Of a stretch of 64,000 nucleotides of DNA, positions 26,723 to 35,430 are shown in pieces. Under the pieces are notes generated by a model. That model saw only the letters and a program-made list of their open reading frames with translations, searched no databases and was not told the DNA's origin. The DNA lies in the NCBI RefSeq assembly GCF_029589435.1, contig NZ_JARRAG010000002.1:4402001-4466000 (forward strand), written 5' to 3'. Within the stretch, counting starts at the first letter, position 1. The number at the start of each line of letters is the position of its first letter. Made by a program: the position numbers and the translations under genes. The stretch comes from Paludisphaera mucosa. GTDB taxonomy: Bacteria > Planctomycetota > Planctomycetia > Isosphaerales > Isosphaeraceae.

Positions 26723-27685
26723 ATGACTCCATCGTTGGCACAACTCGCCGAGCTGGTCCGTCAGGCGGAGTCCAAGACCCGCGCCCGGAAGATCGAGGCC
26801 GAGACCCAGCACGCGGCCGAGCACTTCCGCGTCGCCGAGAAGCGGTCGCGCCAGGCGCTGGAGCGGATGCGCGTCGCCCGGCCGACCTGCACCCGGGCCC
26901 TCGAGCAGGCCGACGCCGACGAGCAACTGCTGAAGGACCTGGTCCGCAAGCTCGCCCAGTTCAAGTCGTCCCTGACCTCCGACGCCGACGCCGAGCAGCT
27001 CATCGCCACGTCCCAGGCCGAGATCGACCGGACGCGACAGGATGCGAAGGCCGAGCTGGATTCGGCCGGCCGCGAGCTGGACGAGGCCCGCCGCGACCTC
27101 CGCGCGGCCGTCGACGCGTACCGCCAGCTCCGCCGCGAGCTGGAGCGGCTCCAGCCCGGCCTGATCGAGCAGTTCGCCGACGAGGACCGCCTCCTCTGGG
27201 ACGCCGAGAGCCACTTCCCCGGCGGCCAGCTCCAGCTCCTCGCCCACGAGGTCGAGGCCGGCCTGAACGCCTACGCCCACCTGGCCAAGCTCGAACAGTA
27301 CGCCCGCCTGAAGGTCTGGATCGGCCGCTTCCGCTACCACCAGGCCGGCCCCGACCGCGAGACCGAGAACGGCGAGGACGTCCAGACGCTCGCCCACAAG
27401 GTCTTCCACCAGCTCAAATGGCTCTCGCGTCAGTACGAGCCCGGCTACATCGAGGCCTTCCGCCAGGACTTCTCCACCGACTGGGCCGCCTACGTCGCCG
27501 AGGCCCAGGAGCAGCTCGCCCAGGCCGTCGAGGCCCAGCGCCGCGCCCGCGCCGAGGCCGCCGAGCAGCCGACCCACGCCCGCGCACGCCTCGCCGCCGA
27601 GGCCTCCTCCCGCCGCCCCGGCTCCATCAACGGCGACGCGGTCGAGGAGCGCGAGGACGACGACCTGGGAGGCGAGGAAGACTGA
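26723..27685 (+). CDS. Long coiled-coil protein of unknown function
   Basis: 320 residues, ATG at 26723, with no signal peptide or membrane segment. Residues ~1-150 are almost continuous charged heptads (ELVRQAESKTRARKIEAET, AELDSAGRELDEARRDL, QLRRELERLQ). Residues ~155-250 form a more ordered domain (DEDRLLWDAESHFPGG, ARLKVWIGRFRYHQAG, HQLKWLSRQYEPGYIEAFR). The last ~70 are an acidic/Arg-Ala tail. It resembles no family known to me; a structural or scaffold role is inference. Highly GC-biased codons match the host. Confidence 0.75.
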   Translation: MTPSLAQLAELVRQAESKTRARKIEAETQHAAEHFRVAEKRSRQALERMRVARPTCTRALEQADADEQLLKDLVRKLAQFKSSLTSDADAEQLIATSQAEIDRTRQDAKAELDSAGRELDEARRDLRAAVDAYRQLRRELERLQPGLIEQFADEDRLLWDAESHFPGGQLQLLAHEVEAGLNAYAHLAKLEQYARLKVWIGRFRYHQAGPDRETENGEDVQTLAHKVFHQLKWLSRQYEPGYIEAFRQDFSTDWAAYVAEAQEQLAQAVEAQRRARAEAAEQPTHARARLAAEASSRRPGSINGDAVEEREDDDLGGEED

Positions 27686-27781
27686 AACCGTGAGACGACC
27701 CCGCCCCGACGAGGGTCCCTCGTCCGGGCCCGGGTCGCGGGAGCGGAGGCGTCCTTGGGGTTGCGACCGCCCGAGAGAGCG

Positions 27782-28528
27782 ATGGTGGTTCGGCGACTCC
27801 TGATCGCGATCTCCGCCTGGGGCGTGCTAACGACCTCGGCCGTGACGGTCTTCATCCTCACGAACGAAACGAACCCCGACCACCGCGCCATCATCAAGAT
27901 GGGGGTCGCGCTGATCCTCATTTGGTGCGTCCTGGGCGGCCTGGCGATGCGCCTGCTCCGGGATCGGTTCGTCCGCCTCGTGACCCGCCTCCCGCTCGGA
28001 TGGCGGACCCGGTTCGTGGTGCTCTGCATCGGCTTCGCCCTGCTCGAAGAGGCGGTGACGACCTCGCTGACCAACCTCGCGCCGTTGTTCGGCGCCGCGA
28101 CCGACGCCGCCCGCATCACCGCGTCCCGGAACTACTTCGAGGTCGTCCTCCTGAACAGCGTCGTCGCCTTCGTCCCCATGTTCCTCGCCTGGGGATGGCT
28201 GCTCTCGCGCTACGACTTCCGGCCGGCCGAGGTCCTCCTCCTGTTCGGCCTGAACGGCACGCTCGCCGAGACGCTCAGCTTCGGCCCGCACAACCTGATC
28301 CAGGTCGGCATGTGGGTCTGGGTGTACGGGCTCATGGCCTACCTGCCCGCCTGCACCACGTCCGAGGAAAGCGGGGCGCGTCCCGCACGCTGGTATCACG
28401 GCCTGACGGCGGTCTTCCTGCCCCTGGTCTTCATCGTCCCGCTGATGTTATGGCTCGTCTGGAAGGCTGCGGCGACGGCCTGGAAGGCGCTCCGATCCGG
28501 TCGAGGCAAGGCCGGAACGATGAGCTGA
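27782..28528 (+). CDS. Multi-pass membrane protein, unknown (possibly CPBP-like)
   Basis: 248 residues from the ATG at 27782. A TTG at 27755 with a better GGAGGC site is an equally good start. About seven hydrophobic segments: AISAWGVLTTSAVTVFIL, GVALILIWCVLGGLAM, FLAWGWLLSRY and others. ALLEEAVTTS and LNGTLAETLSFGPHN place Glu pairs inside helices, reminiscent of CPBP/Abi intramembrane proteases, but the full EExxxR motif is missing, so this is only a hint. A 7-bp hairpin (28556-28576) follows. Confidence 0.65.
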   Translation: MVVRRLLIAISAWGVLTTSAVTVFILTNETNPDHRAIIKMGVALILIWCVLGGLAMRLLRDRFVRLVTRLPLGWRTRFVVLCIGFALLEEAVTTSLTNLAPLFGAATDAARITASRNYFEVVLLNSVVAFVPMFLAWGWLLSRYDFRPAEVLLLFGLNGTLAETLSFGPHNLIQVGMWVWVYGLMAYLPACTTSEESGARPARWYHGLTAVFLPLVFIVPLMLWLVWKAAATAWKALRSGRGKAGTMS

Positions 28529-28555
28529 TCGGCCCGCAGCGACGATCGAGGCGGC

Positions 28556-28576
28556 GGGCGACCGGACGAGTCGCCC
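28556..28576 (+). terminator. Hairpin after membrane-protein gene
   Basis: A perfect 7-bp G/C stem (28556-28562 with 28570-28576) and a 7-base loop, about 28 bases after the stop. No T-run. Confidence 0.4.
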
Positions 28577-28705
28577 TGGACGGGCCCGTCACAATTTCGC
28601 GCCATCTCGCCATAGGCGTGCTAGAGAGTCTTCAGGGGCGCGGCGTCGTGCGCGCGCCGGGAATCGAGGACGGGCCGCGCCGGCGTCGGCGCACGGGAAC
28701 GGACC

Positions 28706-30091
28706 ATGGGCGGTCGCGAGATCACGGCCGACCGGCGCGCCTGGCTGGTGGGCGAGCTGGAGGCCTGGACGACGCAGGGGTTGCTCTCGGGCGACCAGGC
28801 GAAGGGCGTCCTCGGCCTGTACGAGGGGGGCACGCCCGAGGGCGAGGCCGCGAGGCGGACCGATCGGGCCAGCTCGGCGGTCATGGGGCTGGGCGCCCTG
28901 ATGATCGGCCTGGCCGTCCTCACGGCGGTCGCGTTCAACTGGCAGGAGCTGTCGACGTCGGTCCGGATCGCCCTGATCCTCCTGACGCTCGGCGGCACGT
29001 ATGCGGGGGCCTGGGCCCTGCGGTATCGGGCGGGCGCGAGGACGGCGTCGGACGTCGTCTGCTTCCTCGGCTGCCTGCTCTACGGCGCGGGGATCTGGCT
29101 GGTCGCGCAGATGTTCAACTTCAACGTCACGGGCGTCGAGGGCTTCTGGTGGTGGGCCGTCGGCGTCCTGCCGTTCGCCCTGATCGTGGGGACCTGGCCG
29201 CTGCACGCGCTGGTCGCGACGACGCTGGCGGCCTACACCGCCGGCGCGGCCCTGGGACCGGCCCTCGGCTGGTTCGGCGCGGCCTGGAAGGTCGCCGAGC
29301 CGGCCTGGAGCGTGCCGATCCTGACGGCGTTCGGGCTGTCCTGGGCGTACGCGAGGAAGTCGCGGAGCGTGCTGGCCTTGTACGTCGCGCTCGGGACGTT
29401 CTGGGTCCTCGTGCAGCCGTCGGCCTGGGAGTTCGACGCGACGCCGATCTACTGGGCGGGGCTGGTCGGGGCGATCCTCATGCTGATCGCCGCGTGCCAT
29501 CCGCCCGAGGCCGGCCTGGGGATCCCGTACCGGTTCCTCGGCGTCCTGCTGGTGGGGGGCGTGCTCATCCCCCTGAGCACGTACGCGTTCAACTCGGAGA
29601 TTCGGGGGCAGGTGCTCCCCACGCCGCTGGCGATCGAGACGGCGGCGGCCGTGGTGCTGGCGGCCGTCCTGTTCGTCGTCGCGGCCGACCGCGACCGCCG
29701 CCGCGAGGGGAGGGGGGTCTCGCTGGGCCGCAGCGTGCTGGCCGCGCCGGGGCGGTGGTTCCCGCTGGCGATGCTGGCCCTCTTCGCGGCGCTGGGGTTC
29801 TGGAACGCCGTGGTCGACGAGCCGATCGCGACGACGATCGGGGCGAACGCGGCGATGGCCTCGCTGGCGATCTGGCTGACGATCGTCGGCACCCGCGAGG
29901 ATCGCGGCCGGCCGTTCGCGGCAGGCGTGGCCTACTTCCTGCTCTGGGCGATCGCCCGCTACCTCGACCTGTTCAGCGGGTTCGGCGGCATGCCGGGGGC
30001 CGCCTTGATGTTCCTGGCCTGCGGCGCCGGCCTCGTCGGGGCCGCCTTGCTCTGGCGCCGGCTGAAGGAGGTCCCGCATGCTCCCGCCTGA
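28706..30091 (+). CDS. DUF2157 multi-pass membrane protein
   Basis: 461 residues. The soluble N-terminus (residues 1-55, RAWLVGELEAWTTQGLL ... AKGVLGLYEGG) is the DUF2157 helical domain. About twelve transmembrane helices follow (MGLGALMIGLAVLTAVAFNW, GTYAGAWALRYRAG, FWWWAVGVLPFALIVG and more). The activity of DUF2157 proteins is unknown. It overlaps the next gene by 14 bases; DUF2157 plus GDYXXLXY is a common pair in bacteria and probably works as one membrane unit. Confidence 0.85.
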   Translation: MGGREITADRRAWLVGELEAWTTQGLLSGDQAKGVLGLYEGGTPEGEAARRTDRASSAVMGLGALMIGLAVLTAVAFNWQELSTSVRIALILLTLGGTYAGAWALRYRAGARTASDVVCFLGCLLYGAGIWLVAQMFNFNVTGVEGFWWWAVGVLPFALIVGTWPLHALVATTLAAYTAGAALGPALGWFGAAWKVAEPAWSVPILTAFGLSWAYARKSRSVLALYVALGTFWVLVQPSAWEFDATPIYWAGLVGAILMLIAACHPPEAGLGIPYRFLGVLLVGGVLIPLSTYAFNSEIRGQVLPTPLAIETAAAVVLAAVLFVVAADRDRRREGRGVSLGRSVLAAPGRWFPLAMLALFAALGFWNAVVDEPIATTIGANAAMASLAIWLTIVGTREDRGRPFAAGVAYFLLWAIARYLDLFSGFGGMPGAALMFLACGAGLVGAALLWRRLKEVPHAPA

Positions 30092-30692
30092 ACCACGCCC
30101 CGCGCCGGCCTCGGCCGCGATCGACCCCGACTTCGACGCGCCGGCCCGTCGCGCCCTCGGCCCGTTCGCCGGCCGCGAGTCGGCCCTGCTGATCGCCGCG
30201 GCGGCCTTCCAGCTCGCCGTCCTGGGCTGGATGATCGCCGGCACGTTGTGGACGTTCCGCGAGACGCGGACCGTCTACGTCAAGGTTGCGCCGGTCGACC
30301 CCCGGGACCTATTCCGCGGCGAATACGTGACGCTGTCGTACGACTTCAGCCGCGTCCCGCCGGGCGGGGTCGAGGGCCTCCCCGGTCCCTACACTTACGA
30401 CAACGAGTCGGCCTGGCGCAACCACCCCGTCTTCGTCCCCCTGACGGCCGAGCCCGACGGCAAACACTATCGCTCCGGGCCCCCCCGCAGCACGCCCCCC
30501 GAGGGCGACGTCCCGTACCTCCAGGGGACGCTCGACGACGAGTCGCAGATCGCGTTCGGCGTCGAGTCGTTCTACGTGCAGGAGGGCCGGGGGGCGGAGT
30601 ACGAGGCCGCCGCCCGCGACCACAAGCTCTGGGCCGAGATCGGCCTGACCGCCCAGGGCCAGGGGATCCTGAAGGGCCTCGCGATCGAGTGA
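30078..30692 (+). CDS. GDYXXLXY-domain membrane-anchored protein
   Basis: 204 residues starting inside the end of the DUF2157 gene, so translation is coupled. One transmembrane helix (LLIAAAAFQLAVLGWMIAGT) is followed by an extracytoplasmic domain with the signature DPRDLFRGEYVTLSYDFSR, a variant of GDYxxLxY. A second conserved area is EVESFYVQEGRG-like (FGVESFYVQEGRGAEYEAA). The family is uncharacterised, and the role follows the DUF2157 partner. It ends with a strong double hairpin. Confidence 0.87.
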   Translation: MLPPEPRPAPASAAIDPDFDAPARRALGPFAGRESALLIAAAAFQLAVLGWMIAGTLWTFRETRTVYVKVAPVDPRDLFRGEYVTLSYDFSRVPPGGVEGLPGPYTYDNESAWRNHPVFVPLTAEPDGKHYRSGPPRSTPPEGDVPYLQGTLDDESQIAFGVESFYVQEGRGAEYEAAARDHKLWAEIGLTAQGQGILKGLAIE

Positions 30693-30719
30693 GAGGCGCG
30701 ACGACCTTCGAAACGACGA

Positions 30720-30761
30720 CGCGGGGCCGGTGCGATGGGGTTCATCGCTCACGGCCCCGCG
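30720..30761. terminator. Strong bidirectional hairpin
   Basis: A 10-bp perfect outer stem (30720-30729 with 30752-30761) encloses an inner 6-bp stem (30732-30737 with 30743-30748). It lies between the convergent GDYXXLXY and AHSA1 genes. Confidence 0.6.
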
Positions 30762-30824
30762 GTCGGAACGTAAATCAAGCGTCGCGACCGTCCCCGGGGG
30801 AGGGGCCGCGGGACGAGCCGTCCG

Positions 30825-31262
30825 TCATGTCGCGGAGAGGGCGTCGGAGGCGACTTCGGCGCTCAGGCGGTCGAGGTTTTGCTCGTTCGCGGGGACGACG
30901 ATGTGGCGGACCGCTTCGGCCACGGCATCGTCGTCGAACGCCTGATCCCAGGCCACGAGGGTGCCGGCGGGATGCTCCTGCAAGCGGACCGTCAGCTCGA
31001 AATGCGGCTGCGAGACGTGCCGGATCACGACCTCGCGGTCCGGGACGATCGACGCGAACAGGGCTTCGTTGGGATACGTCGTCCCCGTGGGCCCGTGCAT
31101 GGAGAAGATCCATAGGCCGCCCGGACGGAACTCGAACGTGTCGAAGGTGTTGCTGAAGCCGTCGGGGCCCCACCATCTCGCGAGGCGGGCGGGATCCTCG
31201 AAGGCGGCGAACACGGCGCTCGGGCCGGCGGGGATCGCGCGTTCCGTCGAGAAGGTCGTCAT
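30825..31262 (-). CDS. SRPBCC/AHSA1-family protein
   Basis: 145 residues, START-like helix-grip fold, cytoplasmic. ERAIPAGPSAVFAAFEDPARLARWWGP is the classic N-terminal AHSA1 pattern (usual form ItApperVWxALtdpe-xxxWwgP), followed by FEFRPGGLWIFSMHGP and WDQAFDDDAVAEAVRHIV. Family members bind small hydrophobic ligands, and some activate Hsp90. No partner is adjacent. The start overlaps no other gene, and the next unit starts 16 bases downstream of the beta-helix gene stop on the same strand. Confidence 0.88.
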   Translation of the reverse strand: MTTFSTERAIPAGPSAVFAAFEDPARLARWWGPDGFSNTFDTFEFRPGGLWIFSMHGPTGTTYPNEALFASIVPDREVVIRHVSQPHFELTVRLQEHPAGTLVAWDQAFDDDAVAEAVRHIVVPANEQNLDRLSAEVASDALSAT

Positions 31263-31278
31263 CCAGGCCTCCCTGTCG

Positions 31279-32655
31279 TCAACGGCTGACGAAGCCCACG
31301 AGGGCGTTGTTCACGTAGATCGCGCCGGCGGGGATGTTGGTCCCGGCGGGGAAGGTCGAGTTGAGCAGGTAGGCCATCGGGCCGACGGTCGAGCCGGCGC
31401 CGAGCGACGAGCCCTGGACGACGGCCCCGCCGCCCACGGTCACGTCGTCGCCGAGGACCGACCTGGTCCCGCTCGCCCCGTCGAGGATCACCACGCCGGG
31501 GCCGGCGACGAACCGCTGGCCGATGGCGAGCGCGCCGCCGTTGGGGGCGTTGATCGTGACGCTGTTCGCGGTCTGGGCGATCGAGCCGATGGTGATCGAC
31601 TGGCCCTGGTCGGCCCGGATCGCGTTGCGGCGGCCGACGCTCGACGCGACCTGGTGGGCCCGCTGGGTGATCGACGCGTTGCCGGTGGCGCGGGCGGGGA
31701 AGCTCGTGAGGGCGGCGGGAACCTGGCCGCGGTGGGGCGAGGGGAACTTCGGCGCCGTGCCGGCCGGCAGGAAGGTCGTCGCGGGCCCCGGCTGCGAGTT
31801 CGAGCCCAGGATCGTCGACAGGTTGCCGTTGAAGATCCCCGTCCGGGTGGTCGGCACGCCCGGGCTGACGCCGGTGGCCGACTGCCCCTGGTACAGCGTG
31901 ATGTAGCCGACGCCCAGTTGCAGGTTGGCGGTGATCGTCTTGCCCAGGTCGGACAGGTCCGCGGCCGTGACCGGCGTCACCTTGCCGAGCGCGGGGTCCG
32001 ACGCCTCGGCGTCCGTCGTGACGTTCGCGCCCGCCAGGACCTTCATGCCGGCCGGGACCGTGACGCCGGGGCCGACGCGGGCCAGGGCCGACACGAACGC
32101 GCCGGGCGCGATGGCGGCGCCGTCGATCACCGCGCCGGGGCCGATGTAGGTCGGCTTCGAAGCCTCGTCGTAGGCCCCGATCACGGCCGGGCCGTTCACG
32201 GTCGCCCCGTAGCTGATCTCGACCTGGCTGCCGATCCGCACCTCGGGGACGTCCGACCCCTTCGAGTGCGTCGGGTTCGCCGTGATCGCGACGTTGTCGA
32301 GGATCGCCGTCCCGCCGCCGATCTTCACCACGCCGTCCGACGCATTCAGCTTGGCGTACGGCCCGATGAAGCTGCGGGCGCTCACGATCACCGCGTAGCC
32401 GTTCGTGACGCCCACCGACGGGTCGATGTAGGTCGCCGCGGCGGCCGTGTAGCCGTACGGCAGGACCGGCGTGTTCGGCCGGACCACCGGGTAGCCCACC
32501 GGCTGGTTCAGCAACGACTTCAACTCGGCCGACGAGATGTAAGTCGGCCAGTTGCCCGAGGTCAACAGCCGTCGCGCCTCCAGGCCCTCGGCCCCCGGAA
32601 GGAGCGCCTGCGAACGCCGCTTCGAGGGTTGCGATCGTTTGAGCATCATGATCAT
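31279..32655 (-). CDS. Left-handed beta-helix surface protein with LEPR-XLL motif
   Basis: 458 residues. The N-terminus is basic and carries GLEARRLLTSG, an LEPR-XLL-type export/sorting motif. Residues ~60-260 and ~390-458 show hexapeptide periodicity ([LIV]-G-x4: FIGPYAKLNA, VRIGSQVEISYGATVNGPAVIG, SVLGDDVTVGGGAVVQG), the left-handed parallel beta-helix seen in gamma-carbonic anhydrases and acyltransferases. The conserved metal His residues of gamma-CA were not found, so enzymatic activity is doubtful. A structural or binding role outside the cell is more likely. TGATCA palindromes overlap the start region. Confidence 0.78.
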   Translation of the reverse strand: MIMMLKRSQPSKRRSQALLPGAEGLEARRLLTSGNWPTYISSAELKSLLNQPVGYPVVRPNTPVLPYGYTAAAATYIDPSVGVTNGYAVIVSARSFIGPYAKLNASDGVVKIGGGTAILDNVAITANPTHSKGSDVPEVRIGSQVEISYGATVNGPAVIGAYDEASKPTYIGPGAVIDGAAIAPGAFVSALARVGPGVTVPAGMKVLAGANVTTDAEASDPALGKVTPVTAADLSDLGKTITANLQLGVGYITLYQGQSATGVSPGVPTTRTGIFNGNLSTILGSNSQPGPATTFLPAGTAPKFPSPHRGQVPAALTSFPARATGNASITQRAHQVASSVGRRNAIRADQGQSITIGSIAQTANSVTINAPNGGALAIGQRFVAGPGVVILDGASGTRSVLGDDVTVGGGAVVQGSSLGAGSTVGPMAYLLNSTFPAGTNIPAGAIYVNNALVGFVSR

Positions 32656-33173
32656 CCGTGATCAAATTCGTCGGGCTCTGGCCCCCTGGACTCGACGCGA
32701 TGATTACCTATATCGACGCACCCCCGCCGTCTCTCTAGTCTTCCTGATTGAACATTAATCCTTATAGCCGCCAACGGCCTGAGGACGTCGCGTGGCGAGG
32801 TAACCCCTGGAGAGCCGGTCGGCGAGGCCGGAATGACCAGAACGGCACCCACGCGAGTTCGGCTCTCGTCGCACGGGCTGACGAAACCAAATCGATTCGG
32901 TCCCGATCGCCATCAAGAGGAAGCAGGGGGGGATTTGCGATACCAAGGTGGTTCGCCAGAGTAACCTATCCAACTCGGCACCCGATTGGCCGTCGTCGCC
33001 GGGGGCCGGAAATACGGCTCGAAGTTCACATGCCGCCCCCCCGCTCGAGCGGTTCTCGATTCGCGCCGAGCAATCCTGTTGGGTTGGGACCGAGGGACGA
33101 GCCAGCCTCGTTGAGGTCGACCTGCAACGTGCCTTTACGCGTTGTATCGGTGCCGATCGTTCAGGCCCGGGGA
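32656..33173. other. Intergenic region with left arm of the flanking inverted repeat
   Basis: 518 bases without a convincing gene. 32656-32760 is AT-rich and probably promoter for the beta-helix gene. Two TGATCA sites (32649-32654 and 32659-32664) overlap its start. 32962-33024 is the left arm of the long inverted repeat. Confidence 0.6.
32962..33024. repeat. Left arm of ~63-bp inverted repeat flanking the acquired block
   Basis: The core 32962-32991 is the reverse complement of 37637-37666 at 29 of 30 positions. Weaker complementarity continues inward to ~33024 (pairing with ~37603-37636, with one indel), and a little outward. It marks the left end of the low-GC block. Confidence 0.8.
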
Positions 33174-33572
33174 TCACGCCATCTCGGAGGCCCGCATTAA
33201 CGCTTGGGTGTCGATATACTCCCGGATGTTCGTCAGCTTGCCATCTCGAACGGTGATGGCGAAGACCCAATGGTCCTCGAACGTCCTATTCGTGGCCTTG
33301 ATTCTCCCCGTGGCGAAGCCGACGACCAGAACCCGGTCTCCTTGCGCCACGAATTCGCGGGGTTCTGTCGAAGTTTCCACCGTCTCGGAAGCCTTCTGAA
33401 GCAGAGCTGCCAATCCCGCGTGCCCGCTGTACGTGCCGGCCAGCGGCCAGTCCTCGCCCGGGATGATCCACTCGATGTCTTCGGCGACCAGCGCCAGCAG
33501 ATTCTCCTCGTCGCCGCGGCCGATCGCGGCGAAGAAGTCTTTCACCGTCAGGACGTTCTCTTGAAGGCTCAT
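33174..33572 (-). CDS. SnoaL-like / NTF2-family protein
   Basis: 132 residues, cone-shaped alpha+beta barrel of the SnoaL/ketosteroid-isomerase type. VKDFFAAIGRGDEENLLALVAEDIEW, YSGHAGLAALLQK and EDHWVFAITVRDGKLTNIREYIDT are typical. Members act as isomerases, cyclases or small binding proteins; the substrate is unknown. It is the last gene of a three-gene leftward operon (oxidoreductase, epimerase-like SDR, SnoaL), 56 bases after the SDR gene. A clear lower GC than the host average supports transfer. Confidence 0.85.
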   Translation of the reverse strand: MSLQENVLTVKDFFAAIGRGDEENLLALVAEDIEWIIPGEDWPLAGTYSGHAGLAALLQKASETVETSTEPREFVAQGDRVLVVGFATGRIKATNRTFEDHWVFAITVRDGKLTNIREYIDTQALMRASEMA

Positions 33573-33628
33573 TGAAATATCTCCCTCTCTCTTAGATTGG
33601 ATTCGTGGTGGCGTTGGTTCAGTTCAGC

Positions 33629-34594
33629 TCAGTGGGCAGGGAAGTAGTGGCCGTTGTCCAAATCGGCGAGCAGGCCGGGCTGAGCGGGTTCCCAGCCCAG
33701 GGCATGGCGCGTGATGAGGTTGGACGCCGGGAGGTCCAGCGTGACCAAATTCGCGAGGAACCCGAAGTATCCCGGCAGCATCAGCACGTCCGCGGGGATG
33801 CTGACGGCCGGCAGGCCCAGGCGGCTGCCGATGGCCTCGGCGATCTCGCGGAACCGGACGCCCTCGCCCTCGATCCCGTGCCAATTTTTGCCGGCCGGGC
33901 CCTTCTCCAGCGCCAGGCGGAACAAGGAGGCGAGGTCGCGGCCGTGCACGGCCGGCCACAGATTCGCTCCGTCCCCGGGGTAGCCGACGGCGCCCTTCTC
34001 CTTCGCGAGCCCGATCAGAAGCGGGAGGAAGCCGGCATCGGTCGTGCTGTGCGCGATGGGAGGGATCCGCACGATCGAAGACCGCACGCCCCGCTCCGCG
34101 AGGCCGACGACGGCGAGCTCCACGACGTTGCGAACCCGCAGGGAACCCTTGTACTCACCGCCGCCGGGGGGAAGGGCCGGATCCTCCTCGGTCGCGGGTC
34201 GTCCCAGGAAGTGGGCCCCGGGGGCTGGCCAGCCCAAGTTCGTGGGCGAGCCAATGCTCCCCGACGCGACCAGGGGCTTTCCGGTTCCGGCCAGGGCCTC
34301 GCCGTACGCGAGCATGATCTGGAGCTCCGCGGCGGCCACTGCGTCCATCCCACCGGAGGGAAGCAAGTCTTGCCTGTGGGCGACGTGGATGACGCCGTCG
34401 GACTCCGCCGCCGCCGCTTTGAGCCCTTCGAGATCGGAAAGATCCCCCCGACGCACCTTGGCGCCGAGCGCGGACACCGCCGCCGCGGACTCGTCGGATC
34501 GGGCCAGGCCGGTGACCTCGTGGCCGGCGGCGATGAGCTCGGGGATGATGTACGAACCGATATGGCCGGTCCCGCCAGTGACGAAAACACGCAT
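33629..34594 (-). CDS. NAD(P)-dependent epimerase/dehydratase-type SDR
   Basis: 321 residues from the ATG at 34594, which has AAGGAG 8 bases upstream. Extended SDR/atypical Rossmann enzyme: the dinucleotide motif VFVTGGTGHIGSYIIPEL is at the N-terminus. AGHEVTGLARSDES, GVIHVAHRQD and VNGRDLA-type VHGRDLASLFRLALE are family landmarks. The canonical YxxxK is not obvious, as in many atypical SDRs (NmrA/DUF1731-like), so the enzyme may reduce small carbonyl or enone substrates or act as a redox sensor. It is the middle gene of the operon under the MarR-type divergent promoter. Confidence 0.87.
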   Translation of the reverse strand: MRVFVTGGTGHIGSYIIPELIAAGHEVTGLARSDESAAAVSALGAKVRRGDLSDLEGLKAAAAESDGVIHVAHRQDLLPSGGMDAVAAAELQIMLAYGEALAGTGKPLVASGSIGSPTNLGWPAPGAHFLGRPATEEDPALPPGGGEYKGSLRVRNVVELAVVGLAERGVRSSIVRIPPIAHSTTDAGFLPLLIGLAKEKGAVGYPGDGANLWPAVHGRDLASLFRLALEKGPAGKNWHGIEGEGVRFREIAEAIGSRLGLPAVSIPADVLMLPGYFGFLANLVTLDLPASNLITRHALGWEPAQPGLLADLDNGHYFPAH

Positions 34595-34640
34595 TTCATG
34601 CTCCTTGTGAGGGATGTGAGTAGTAGGCCTCCGGGCGCGC

Positions 34641-35276
34641 TCAGCCGAGAAGACTGACGCCAATTGAGAAGTTTGTATGTTTGATGGAGTGGGCGACGAG
34701 GCCCAGCGACAGCAGGCCGACGTGCTCCAGCGTCCGTGCCAGGCTCAGCGGCCCGGTATCCCTCGGGCGCAGTCCGAGGCTCTCGATGAACGCCGAGACG
34801 CGTGCCTTCGCCTCCGCGTTGTCCCCGGCGAGGAACACGTCCAACGGGTGGCCTTCGGTGGGACCGGCAGCCAGGACGTGGGAGAATTGGGTGTTGAACG
34901 CCTTGACGACATCCGCATCGGCAGGGGCGGCCTTGGCGATCTCCTGCGCGCCGGAACTGTCCTCGGGGGTCACAAGGCTCATGTGGTCGGAGGCGACGGG
35001 GTTGGTGACGTCGACGAGGTGCTTGCCCGCCAACCCTTCACCGTAATGCTTCACCACGTCGAGAACGGCAGCGTAAGGGACCGCCAGGATGACGATGTCC
35101 CCGGCCGGGGCGGCGCCGAACGTTCCTGTCGTCGCGCCAGCTCCGACTTGCTCGGCCAGCGCCCGCGCCTTCGCGGCGTCGCGACTCATCACCTCGACGG
35201 CATGTCCGGCCTTGGCGGCAAGGCCGCCGATCGCCGCGGCCATGCCGCCTGATCCGATGATGCTGATGGTGCTCAT
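34641..35276 (-). CDS. NADPH-dependent F420-reductase-like oxidoreductase
   Basis: 211 residues from the ATG at 35276, with a GAAGGGGG-type site upstream. The Rossmann motif is ISIIGSGGMAAAIGGLAAKAGHAVEV. GDIVILAVPYAAV, GKHLVDVTNP and VKAFNTQFSHVLAAGP match the NADP oxidoreductase, coenzyme-F420-dependent family (PF03807). Most bacterial members without F420 are probably general NADPH reductases. It is the first gene of the operon, divergent from the OhrR-type regulator, and is therefore the likely direct target of that regulator. Confidence 0.87.
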   Translation of the reverse strand: MSTISIIGSGGMAAAIGGLAAKAGHAVEVMSRDAAKARALAEQVGAGATTGTFGAAPAGDIVILAVPYAAVLDVVKHYGEGLAGKHLVDVTNPVASDHMSLVTPEDSSGAQEIAKAAPADADVVKAFNTQFSHVLAAGPTEGHPLDVFLAGDNAEAKARVSAFIESLGLRPRDTGPLSLARTLEHVGLLSLGLVAHSIKHTNFSIGVSLLG

Positions 35277-35303
35277 GTTCGTGTTCCCCCTTCCAGTCGG
35301 GTT

Positions 35304-35392
35304 GTTAAATCGCGTCCGACTTAATCGTGTGCGTTTCAATGTTAGCTCGCGCCTGGATCAAGTCAATCGCATCCGCTATAATCGGGTGCGAT
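35304..35392. promoter_or_regulatory. Divergent promoter with four operator-like repeats (MarR/OhrR targets)
   Basis: Four copies of AATCGnGTnCG-like sequence start at 35308, 35323, 35365 and 35380, in two pairs each spaced 15 bases. The second pair also forms an imperfect palindrome (35366-35375 with 35383-35392). A perfect TATAAT at 35377-35382 serves the rightward regulator, so that palindrome straddles it. On the minus strand TTGACT (35366-35361) and TAACAT (35344-35339), 16 bases apart, suit the leftward operon. Binding by the adjacent MarR protein is inferred. Confidence 0.65.
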
Positions 35393-35430
35393 ACATGGTG
35401 GCCGCGACGTCACAAGCTCCGGAGGGACCC

